A stretch of 13,089 nucleotides of DNA from an uncultured Lachnospiraceae bacterium (GTDB lineage Bacteria > Bacillota > Clostridia > Lachnospirales > Lachnospiraceae). Each line of letters starts with the position of its first letter. Position 1 is the first letter of the stretch. The stretch spans positions 1 through 13,089 of the forward strand of contig CAKRJT010000050.1 in the NCBI GenBank assembly GCA_934351925.1, written 5' to 3'. The notes beneath the pieces are model-generated. The model searched no databases, was not told the DNA's origin, and saw only the letters and a list, made by a program, of their open reading frames with translations. This document shows, in pieces, positions 6,826-11,789 of the stretch. A program made the position numbers and the translations under genes.

Positions 6826-7394
6826 AAGAAGGGGTAAAGCTTATACTTGAAGGCATAGGGGAGGACGTAGCCCGCGAGGGGCTTGTCGAGACGCCTGACA
6901 GAATAGCCCGAATGTATGAGGAGATTTTCGCCGGGATAGACAGGGACAGAGTTTCCGCTGACGACAGCGACGCGATGGTTCGTGAAATACTGTCTAAGAC
7001 CTTTGAAGCGCAGAAGGGACAACTCATACTCGAGAAGGACATTACCTTTTACTCAATGTGCGAGCACCATCTGCTTCCGTTTTACGGAAAGGCACATATC
7101 GCATATATCTCAAACGGCAGGGTAGCGGGGCTTAGCAAGCTCGCAAGGACGGTGGAGGAATATGCCCGGCGCCCTCAGCTTCAGGAGCGCCTGACCTCAC
7201 AGATAGCCGACGCCATAATGAAATATCTTCACGCGGAGGGTGTCATGGTGGTGGTCGAGGCGGAACATATGTGCATGACGATGCGCGGGGTCAAAAAGCC
7301 TGGCAGCAGGACAATGACCTATGTGTGCAGAGGCACCTTTGAAAATGACAACGCAGCCATGGACAGAGTATTATCCATGATTAAAGGTATATAG
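6807..7394 (+). CDS. folE: GTP cyclohydrolase I
   Basis: FolE converts GTP to 7,8-dihydroneopterin triphosphate and formate, the first committed step of folate synthesis; it acts as a cytoplasmic homodecamer. The zinc ligands are visible: Cys85 and His88 in SMCEHHLLPF, and Cys156 in AEHMCMTMRG. The conserved GLSKLARTVEEYARRPQLQE is split here as GLSKLARTVE (108-117) and EYARRPQLQE. The 195-residue length is usual for the zinc-dependent FolE1 type. The gene starts inside the end of folC (19-nt overlap). The AGAGAGG at 6789-6795 is rather far from the ATG, so translation probably depends on coupling to folC. Confidence 0.95.
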   Translation: MDKEKIKEGVKLILEGIGEDVAREGLVETPDRIARMYEEIFAGIDRDRVSADDSDAMVREILSKTFEAQKGQLILEKDITFYSMCEHHLLPFYGKAHIAYISNGRVAGLSKLARTVEEYARRPQLQERLTSQIADAIMKYLHAEGVMVVVEAEHMCMTMRGVKKPGSRTMTYVCRGTFENDNAAMDRVLSMIKGI

Positions 7395-7451
7395 TATTTG
7401 CAATGGCTTCCAATGATAATATTCAAACGGCAGCTTGAAAGGAGAATCCGG

Positions 7452-8300
7452 ATGTTTATCGGAAATAAAAACTTTGATTTGAAAAACAGCGCGTATGTCT
7501 GCGGAATATTGAACGTAACCCCCGACTCATTTTCTGACGGAGGACGCTATGACAACATCGATGCGGCACTTTTTCACACGGAGGAAATGATTAAGGATGG
7601 AGCCGCGCTTATAGATATCGGCGGCGAGTCTACAAGACCCGGATACACCATGATATCCGACGATGAGGAAATTGAGCGCGTTGTTCCTGTTATAAGCGCG
7701 ATAAAGACACGCTTTGATATTCCCGTGTCACTTGACACCTACAAGGCGCGAGTTGCCGTAGCCGGAATAGACGCCGGCGCCGACCTCATAAACGATATCT
7801 GGGGGCTTATGTACAACACACACACATCGGACAACGGAAATGTATGCTCTCCGATGGCAGAGCTCCTTGCAAAGACAGGGCTTCCATGCTGCCTGATGCA
7901 CAACAGAAAATCTGCCGAATACGATGATTTTCTCTCCGACTACCTTGATGACAACCGGAAAATTATCGACTGTGCGTTAAAGCACGGCATATCGGGTGAT
8001 AAGCTTATTCTTGACCCGGGTGTCGGCTTTGCCAAATCGCTTGAACAGAACCTCACCGCCATAAACACGGTTGACAGGCTCTGTGCACTCGGCTATCCCG
8101 TTCTTCTCGGGACTTCGCGTAAATCTGTTGTCGGTCTTACACTCGACCTTCCAAAAAATGAACGTGTTGAGGGAACTGTCGCTACAAGCGTTATCGGACT
8201 TATGCGCGGTGCATCCATATTCAGGGTACACGATGTAAAGGAGAATTACCGAGCACTCAAGATGGCGGCGGCAGTAATCGGAAAGAGCTTTGACGCATAA
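7452..8300 (+). CDS. folP: Dihydropteroate synthase
   Basis: FolP condenses the pyrophosphorylated pterin with p-aminobenzoate and is the target of sulfonamides. It has a TIM-barrel with the two signatures NVTPDSFSDGG (21-31) and IGGESTRPG (56-64), Asp95, Asn114-Asp115, DPGVGFAKS (188-196), GTSRKS (220-225) and RVHDV (258-262). The 282-residue length is normal. The start is ATG 7452 with AAAGGAG at 7438-7444; an in-frame TTG at 7398 lacks a site and is rejected. It lies 57 nt downstream of folE in the same run. No resistance-type insertion is evident in the pABA loops by eye. Confidence 0.95.
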   Translation: MFIGNKNFDLKNSAYVCGILNVTPDSFSDGGRYDNIDAALFHTEEMIKDGAALIDIGGESTRPGYTMISDDEEIERVVPVISAIKTRFDIPVSLDTYKARVAVAGIDAGADLINDIWGLMYNTHTSDNGNVCSPMAELLAKTGLPCCLMHNRKSAEYDDFLSDYLDDNRKIIDCALKHGISGDKLILDPGVGFAKSLEQNLTAINTVDRLCALGYPVLLGTSRKSVVGLTLDLPKNERVEGTVATSVIGLMRGASIFRVHDVKENYRALKMAAAVIGKSFDA

Positions 8301-8312
8301 ATTTATAATCAA

Positions 8313-8331
8313 TGCCGCTTTCATTGCGGCA
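8313..8331 (+). other. Hairpin just upstream of the folB-folK ribosome binding site
   Basis: TGCCGC (8313-8318) pairs with GCGGCA (8326-8331) around a 7-nt loop, a few nt before the GGAGA ribosome binding site of the fusion gene. It is too weak and lacks the T-tract needed for a terminator, so a translational or mRNA-processing role is more plausible. Confidence 0.4.
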
Positions 8332-8344
8332 GGACGGAGAAAAA

Positions 8345-9223
8345 ATGGACATAATACATATTAAAAATCTTGAAGTTTTTGCCAATCACGGCGTATTCGA
8401 GGAGGAGAACCGCCTTGGTCAGAAATTTATAATCAACGCCGACCTATATACAGATTTCAGGGCAGCCGTCGGCCAGCACATATTCACCGAAGGCTTCCTT
8501 CATGCCGGATACACGCCCGAAGACCTCGGTAAGTCCATTGATTACGGAGTCGCAGCACAGAAAATTACTGCATTTTTGACAAATGATACCTACGAGCTTA
8601 TTGAGACAGCGGCAAGCCGGCTCGCCGAGTACCTGCTCACCTCAGTGCCTCACCTCAAAAAAGTACACCTTGAGCTTAAAAAGCCTTGGGCTCCGGTGAA
8701 GCTTCCTCTCGAGACCGTGTCGGTGGAGCTCACAAGAGGCTGGCACCGTGTATATCTCTCCCTCGGTTCTAACATAGGCGATCGTGAGCTGTACCTTCAG
8801 AGCGCGTTAAATGCTCTCAGAGGTCATTCCGGTATTCTGTTGAATAAGGTATCGCCTATATATGAAACAGAGCCATACGGCGGTGTAGAGCAGCAGAGCT
8901 TCCTCAATTGCTGTGCAGCCATCGACACCATCTTAGAACCGGAGGAGCTGCTTGATTTCCTTCATATGGTCGAGGCTCTTAATAACCGAACAAGAGAGAT
9001 TCACTGGGGGCCAAGAACCCTGGATATGGATATTCTGCTGTATGATGACCTCATAATGCACACAGAAAAGTTATGTATTCCTCATATCGACATGCATAAC
9101 CGTATGTTCGTGTTAAAGCCGTTGAGCGATATCGCGCCATACGCCTATCACCCGGTGAAGAGAGCAGTGGTGCAGGAGCTGCTTGCCTCACTCGAGAATA
9201 GTGTAAACAAGAAAATTTCTTGA
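8345..9223 (+). CDS. folBK: FolB-FolK fusion: dihydroneopterin aldolase / HPPK
   Basis: A 292-residue fusion of two consecutive folate enzymes. Residues 1-131 are dihydroneopterin aldolase: FANHGVFEEENRLGQKF with the catalytic Glu21, SIDYG, LIETAASRLAEYLL and ELKKPWAP with the catalytic Lys at 112 or 113. Residues 135-292 are hydroxymethyl-dihydropterin pyrophosphokinase: VYLSLGSNIGDRE (136-148), SPIYETEPYGG, SFLNCC, then GPRTLDMDILLYDD and the HNRMFVLKPL segment. FolB-FolK fusions are common in Firmicutes and channel dihydroneopterin to the pyrophosphate. The FolB half carries roughly 14 extra residues at about 42-58 compared with B. subtilis FolB. The start is ATG 8345 with GGAGA at 8336-8340; the in-frame codon at 8312 precedes the site and is rejected. 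Confidence 0.94.
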   Translation: MDIIHIKNLEVFANHGVFEEENRLGQKFIINADLYTDFRAAVGQHIFTEGFLHAGYTPEDLGKSIDYGVAAQKITAFLTNDTYELIETAASRLAEYLLTSVPHLKKVHLELKKPWAPVKLPLETVSVELTRGWHRVYLSLGSNIGDRELYLQSALNALRGHSGILLNKVSPIYETEPYGGVEQQSFLNCCAAIDTILEPEELLDFLHMVEALNNRTREIHWGPRTLDMDILLYDDLIMHTEKLCIPHIDMHNRMFVLKPLSDIAPYAYHPVKRAVVQELLASLENSVNKKIS

Positions 9224-9272
9224 ATTTTCTACCTGTGTCTGTAAATTTTCTGATAGTAAATTTTAAAAGTTG

Positions 9273-9297
9273 GAAACAAATATAGAAACAAATATAG
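9273..9297. repeat. Exact 12-bp tandem duplication
   Basis: GAAACAAATATA occurs at 9273-9284 and again directly at 9285-9296, in the AT-rich spacer after the folate run. Another imperfect direct repeat, GTAAATTTT, sits at 9241-9249 and 9256-9264. These look like replication-slippage repeats; no function is evident. Confidence 0.7.
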
Positions 9298-9321
9298 TCA
9301 AATAAGAATAAAAGTTATAAC

Positions 9322-9378
9322 CAGAAGCCGTGCGGATAACATACATGTAATTATTATATAATGCCGTCGCGGCTTCTG
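9322..9378. terminator. Long-loop inverted repeat between the folate run and lexA, possible bidirectional terminator
   Basis: CAGAAGCCG (9322-9330) is the exact inverse of CGGCTTCTG (9370-9378). Three more pairs (CGG 9333-9335 with CCG 9364-9366) can form inside a small internal loop, leaving an AT-rich loop of about 28 nt. It separates convergent ends of folB-folK and lexA, where a shared terminator would be expected. Neither side has a strong T-tract, so this is a tentative call. Confidence 0.4.
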
Positions 9379-9412
9379 TTACATTGTCATTGATGCTGCA
9401 TTATTGATGTCA

Positions 9413-10039
9413 TTATACGATATTCGGTCTGATAAGTCGTATAGCCTTTCCGAGTATCTCAACATGATCAACAATAATCGGATCCATGAAATCATTCTCC
9501 GGCTGGAGTCTGAAGTGTCCGTCCTCAGCATAAAATCTCTTGACCGTAGCTGAATCGTCCACAAGGGCAACGACAACATCTCCGTTGCCTGCCGTGTTGG
9601 TCTGCTCAACTATGAGATAATCCCCATCGTAAATTCCCATATTAATCATACTCTCGCCCTTAACCTTGAGAATAAATGTCTCCTCGTTAGGAAGAAGATT
9701 GGCAGGAAAAGGGAAATAGTCCGTGATATTCTCTACTGCGAGAAGCGGCTGTCCTGCAGCTACGGTTCCTATAATAGGTATGCTGGCAATCTCTGTCTCT
9801 GTCCTCAGATAATTAAATGAGTCATCAATAATCTCAATTGCACGCGGCTTGGTCGGATCTCTTCTTATATATCCGTTCTTCTCCAAGGTCTCAAGATGAG
9901 AATGGACACTCGAGGTCGACTTAAGATGTACCGCTTCACAGATCTCGCGGACTGCCGGCGGGTATCCCTTCATGAGTATCTCCTTCTTCAAAAAATCAAG
10001 TATCTCCTGCTGTTTAGGTGTAATTCTTCCACTTGCCAT
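9413..10039 (-). CDS. lexA: LexA repressor, SOS-response master regulator
   Basis: LexA represses DNA-damage genes and cleaves itself when RecA filaments form. The 208-residue protein has an N-terminal winged helix-turn-helix (1-65: RITPKQQEILDFL, GYPPAVREICEAVHLKSTSS, VHSHLETLEKNGYI), a hinge, the self-cleavage bond Ala95-Gly96 in GTVAAGQP, and the Ser130 / Lys167 catalytic dyad (VKGESMINMG; ATVKRFY). All residues needed for self-cleavage are intact. The start is ATG at 10039-10037 with AGGAGGA at 10053-10047 on the minus strand; an upstream TTG at 10081 is rejected. It is divergent from a LysM membrane protein, the same arrangement as lexA-yneA in Bacillus, across a region full of LexA-box-like sites. 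Confidence 0.97.
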   Translation of the reverse strand: MASGRITPKQQEILDFLKKEILMKGYPPAVREICEAVHLKSTSSVHSHLETLEKNGYIRRDPTKPRAIEIIDDSFNYLRTETEIASIPIIGTVAAGQPLLAVENITDYFPFPANLLPNEETFILKVKGESMINMGIYDGDYLIVEQTNTAGNGDVVVALVDDSATVKRFYAEDGHFRLQPENDFMDPIIVDHVEILGKAIRLIRPNIV

Positions 10040-10110
10040 ATAAAAATCCTCCTGATATGTAAATTCATGGTAACTGTTCAAAACTGACCCTCCAATGCAA
10101 TGTATCTGCA

Positions 10111-10122
10111 GAACAAGGGTTC
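10111..10122. promoter_or_regulatory. LexA box close to lexA
   Basis: GAAC-AAGG-GTTC has both half-sites exact and the canonical 4-bp gap of Gram-positive LexA boxes (GAAC-N4-GTTC). It lies 72 bp before the lexA start codon, off the 13-bp lattice of the other boxes, and would sit in the lexA leader or just after an inner promoter. Autoregulation is the expected role. Confidence 0.7.
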
Positions 10123-10143
10123 AAAACAATCTAATAAGCATAA

Positions 10144-10171
10144 ATATTAAAAAAAATTCGCAGCGTGCCAA
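10144..10171 (-). promoter_or_regulatory. Possible inner lexA promoter
   Basis: On the minus strand, TTGGCA (10171-10166), a 16-bp spacer and TAATAT (10149-10144). If used, transcription would begin near 10137 and the LexA box at 10111-10122 would lie just downstream, a good repression position. The -35 falls in a terminator-like hairpin, so this is uncertain. Confidence 0.4.
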
Positions 10172-10187
10172 TCATGCAGGCATGCTG
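10149..10187 (-). terminator. Terminator-like hairpin in the lexA leader
   Basis: Read on the minus strand, CAGCATGCC (10187-10179) pairs with GGCACGCTG (10169-10161), eight of nine pairs, around a 9-nt loop, followed by CGAA and eight T (10156-10149). This is a good intrinsic terminator shape, but it stands between the outer promoter and lexA, with no gene ending there on that strand. It could attenuate or insulate. Confidence 0.5.
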
Positions 10188-10202
10188 GTCTTTTCTCGAT
10201 TT

Positions 10203-10231
10203 ATTATATCACATTGTTTTGAAAAATGCAA
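10203..10231 (-). promoter_or_regulatory. Outer lexA promoter
   Basis: On the minus strand, TTGCAT (10231-10226), a 17-bp spacer and a perfect TATAAT (10208-10203). The -35 overlaps the LexA-like box at 10229-10241, as expected for LexA control. The resulting leader would be about 157 nt. Confidence 0.5.
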
Positions 10232-10268
10232 ACAGATGTTCAAAATAAATGTTCCGAATAAATGTTTG
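10229..10268. promoter_or_regulatory. Three tandem LexA-like boxes
   Basis: Three consecutive 13-bp units each contain a LexA-type half-site pair with a 4-bp gap: AAAC-AGAT-GTTC (10230-10241), AAAT-AAAT-GTTC (10243-10254) and GAAT-AAAT-GTTT (10256-10267). The first and third fit the Gram-positive LexA consensus well; the middle one is weaker. They lie upstream of the LysM promoter and over the outer lexA -35. Confidence 0.7.
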
Positions 10269-10276
10269 GTATAGTG

Positions 10277-10305
10277 TTGACAAACGCCTGTTCGGATGAT
10301 ATAGT
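10277..10305 (+). promoter_or_regulatory. SOS-regulated promoter of the LysM protein gene
   Basis: TTGACA (10277-10282), a 17-bp spacer and TATAGT (10300-10305). A LexA box, AAAC-GCCT-GTTC (10282-10293), begins in the -35 and fills the spacer, so LexA binding should exclude polymerase. Predicted start is near 10312. Confidence 0.8.
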
Positions 10306-10319
10306 GTAACCATAACTAA

Positions 10320-10346
10320 GGAATATATGTTCGAAACACTTGTTTG
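10320..10346. promoter_or_regulatory. Two tandem LexA-like boxes in the LysM gene leader
   Basis: GAAT-ATAT-GTTC (10321-10332) and AAAC-ACTT-GTTT (10334-10345) follow each other at 13 bp, just downstream of the predicted transcription start and before the AGGAGG at 10350-10355. They continue the spacing of the upstream boxes and could block early elongation or initiation. Confidence 0.65.
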
Positions 10347-10362
10347 TACAGGAGGAATTATT

Positions 10363-10806
10363 ATGAGATCGACTACAGCTAATGGTTTCACGGTAGTAGA
10401 GGGCGGCTTATCCGTCAATGAAATTCTAAGAAAGAGCCGCATTGCGGCAGCCCGCAGAAAACGCATGAAGAAGGTGAGCATTATTTCTTTTATCCTCATT
10501 CTCATTGCAGCCTTCACAATAATCATATTCAGCAATATTGTCCGTGCCGGAGAAGAGAACACACCTGACACGGCCGTGAAGGGCTACACATACATAACCG
10601 TCTCTTCCAACGATACTCTCTGGGATATAGCCTGCACATATTCCGATGAACATTATACCTCCGTATATCAGTACATACGCGAGGTTATGAATATTAACGG
10701 GCTCACCAGTGACTCAATATATGCCGGCTCGAAGCTTATCATACCCGTATATACCACACCTGACATATGCATATCCGAAGCCTCCTCCTATACCTTGAAC
10801 AGATGA
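10363..10806 (+). CDS. Membrane-anchored LysM protein, YneA-like SOS cell-division inhibitor candidate
   Basis: A 147-residue protein with a basic cytoplasmic N-terminus (about 1-37, ending RRKRMKK), one membrane helix at about 38-60, a short linker, and a LysM peptidoglycan-binding domain at about 76-130 (YITVSSNDTLWDIACTYS, then MNINGLTSDSIYAGSKLIIP). B. subtilis YneA has the same helix-plus-LysM plan, sits divergent from lexA, and halts septation after DNA damage. The position, LexA boxes and architecture here support the same role, but the sequence alone does not prove it. The N-terminal extension before the helix is long compared with YneA (about 105 residues in total). The start is ATG 10363 with AGGAGG at 10350-10355. 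Confidence 0.8.
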   Translation: MRSTTANGFTVVEGGLSVNEILRKSRIAAARRKRMKKVSIISFILILIAAFTIIIFSNIVRAGEENTPDTAVKGYTYITVSSNDTLWDIACTYSDEHYTSVYQYIREVMNINGLTSDSIYAGSKLIIPVYTTPDICISEASSYTLNR

Positions 10807-10820
10807 CTTCCCATAACATG

Positions 10821-10850
10821 GTGTAAGTTAGGGAAACTAACACTTTTCCC
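10821..10850. terminator. Weak hairpins between the convergent LysM and TtcA-like genes
   Basis: Two mutually exclusive stems are possible: GTTAG (10827-10831) with CTAAC (10837-10841) followed by ACTTTT, or AGGGAAA (10830-10836) with TTTCCCT (10845-10851). They overlap the stop codon of the minus-strand gene. A compact shared terminator is plausible but poorly supported. Confidence 0.3.
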
Positions 10851-11580
10851 TTGTATGCATGGTTCTTTCCGGCCAGTCATCAACATTCCCATTGGCAATT
10901 GCCGAGAACAGCCTTGTATGAAAGCCCGGTGCCTCGCTGTTAATCTGTTTTATAAGCTCCTTTGTCTCCTGCCTCTTTGTAACACCGTCGGCAGGGCAGA
11001 GATTTTTGACCACAGGCAGCTTGTACCTTTTTGCAAACCCTATTACATCGGCCTCAGGGGCGAACAGAAGCGGGCGTATCAGGGTAAGATTTGTCCTGTC
11101 GAGATGGCTCATCGGCGAGAAGGTATGTATTCTTCCTTCATATATAAGCGACATCATAAAGGTCTCGTTCACATCGTCCCTGTGATGTGCGTATGCAATC
11201 TTATTACAGCCTAGTTCGAGTGCCTTATTATTGAACGCACCTTTTCTCAGCTTGGCGCACAGCGCACACGGATTGGCTTCCTTCCTTATATTGAACACTA
11301 TGTCATTAATTTCCGTCTCTATTATATAATAGGGCACCTCGAGCTTATCGCACAGCTTCCCGATCTCTGAGAAATCCATGCCCTCTATGCCAAGGTGCAC
11401 CGTCAGCGCGTATACTTCGAACTTCTTGGGATAGAACTTTCTCAGTTCACTCAATGCATAGAGCAGAGTGAGACTGTCCTTTCCGCCGGATATTCCCACG
11501 GCAATTTTGTCACCATCATCTATAAGCGCATATTCATCCACGGCTTTACGAGTGTAACTTAACAATCTTTGAAGAGTCAT
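10837..11580 (-). CDS. TtcA-like tRNA 2-thiolation ATPase (PP-loop superfamily)
   Basis: A 247-residue N-type ATP-pyrophosphatase. The PP-loop SGGKDS is at 31-36, a CxxC pair at Cys105/Cys108 (NPCALCAKLRKG), AHHRDDVNET at 131-140, and a third cysteine, Cys195, in NLCPADG. TtcA of E. coli uses an equivalent Cys trio to hold an iron-sulfur cluster and thiolates cytidine 32 of certain tRNAs; the CxxC plus LRKG context favours TtcA over the lysidine synthase TilS. The exact tRNA target in Firmicutes homologues is not assured, so no symbol is given. The start is ATG at 11580 with GGAGA upstream on the minus strand (about 11591-11587). It is divergent from the DEAD-box gene, with overlapping promoters. 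Confidence 0.85.
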   Translation of the reverse strand: MTLQRLLSYTRKAVDEYALIDDGDKIAVGISGGKDSLTLLYALSELRKFYPKKFEVYALTVHLGIEGMDFSEIGKLCDKLEVPYYIIETEINDIVFNIRKEANPCALCAKLRKGAFNNKALELGCNKIAYAHHRDDVNETFMMSLIYEGRIHTFSPMSHLDRTNLTLIRPLLFAPEADVIGFAKRYKLPVVKNLCPADGVTKRQETKELIKQINSEAPGFHTRLFSAIANGNVDDWPERTMHTREKC

Positions 11581-11639
11581 ATAAATCTCCTTAATATATT
11601 CTTAGTAATCATTCAGAATTTTATATAAAAATCTTTCCG

Positions 11640-11668
11640 ATTATATCTTTTATTTTTGTTATAGTCAA
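11640..11668 (-). promoter_or_regulatory. Promoter of the TtcA-like gene
   Basis: On the minus strand, TTGACT (11668-11663), a 17-bp spacer and TATAAT (11645-11640), close to consensus. The predicted leader is about 53 nt. Its -35 uses the same base pairs as the -35 of the opposing helicase promoter. Confidence 0.75.
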
Positions 11669-11690
11669 GCTGATATATTTTTGATATAAT
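11662..11690 (+). promoter_or_regulatory. Extended -10 promoter of the DEAD-box helicase gene
   Basis: TAGTCA (11662-11667), a 17-bp spacer and TATAAT (11685-11690) preceded by TGA, giving the extended -10 TGATATAAT. The -35 is moderate (four of six), which the extended -10 can offset. Start near 11697, leader about 93 nt. Confidence 0.7.
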
Positions 11691-11691
11691 A

Positions 11692-11725
11692 ATATGAAAT
11701 ACGCAGATTACAGCGTTTTTCATAT
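11692..11725 (+). other. Stem-loop at the 5' end of the helicase mRNA leader
   Basis: ATATGAAATACGC (11692-11704) pairs with GCGTTTTTCATAT (11713-11725) with one mismatch, around an 8-nt loop. The predicted transcript starts within the 5' arm, so most of the stem would be at the extreme 5' end. It might stabilise the mRNA or respond to temperature; on DNA it could also bind a regulator. Confidence 0.45.
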
Positions 11726-11789
11726 CTAACGGATTATCGCGAAATTTTAAGCGAATTAAGAGAAAATTGAAGAGAAAGGCATACTAAAA

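Noticed and set aside
6555..7022. 155-codon minus-strand frame across the folC-folE junction
   Set aside because: Both genes on the plus strand have intact catalytic motifs through this stretch; the opposite frame shows no motif or start signal.
10229..10346. Regular repeats considered as a CRISPR array or iteron origin
   Set aside because: The units are only 13 bp, partly directly adjacent, and each holds a LexA half-site pair beside lexA; there are no spacers or cas genes and no replication initiator gene.
10209..10571. 120-codon minus-strand frame opposite the LysM gene and the LexA boxes
   Set aside because: It would run through the SOS control region, lacks a ribosome binding site and mirrors the LysM gene's membrane-helix codons.
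11581..11789. Possible tRNA gene near the TtcA-like gene
   Set aside because: No cloverleaf, T-loop GTTCGA or anticodon stem pattern is seen; the spacer is explained by divergent promoters and a leader hairpin.
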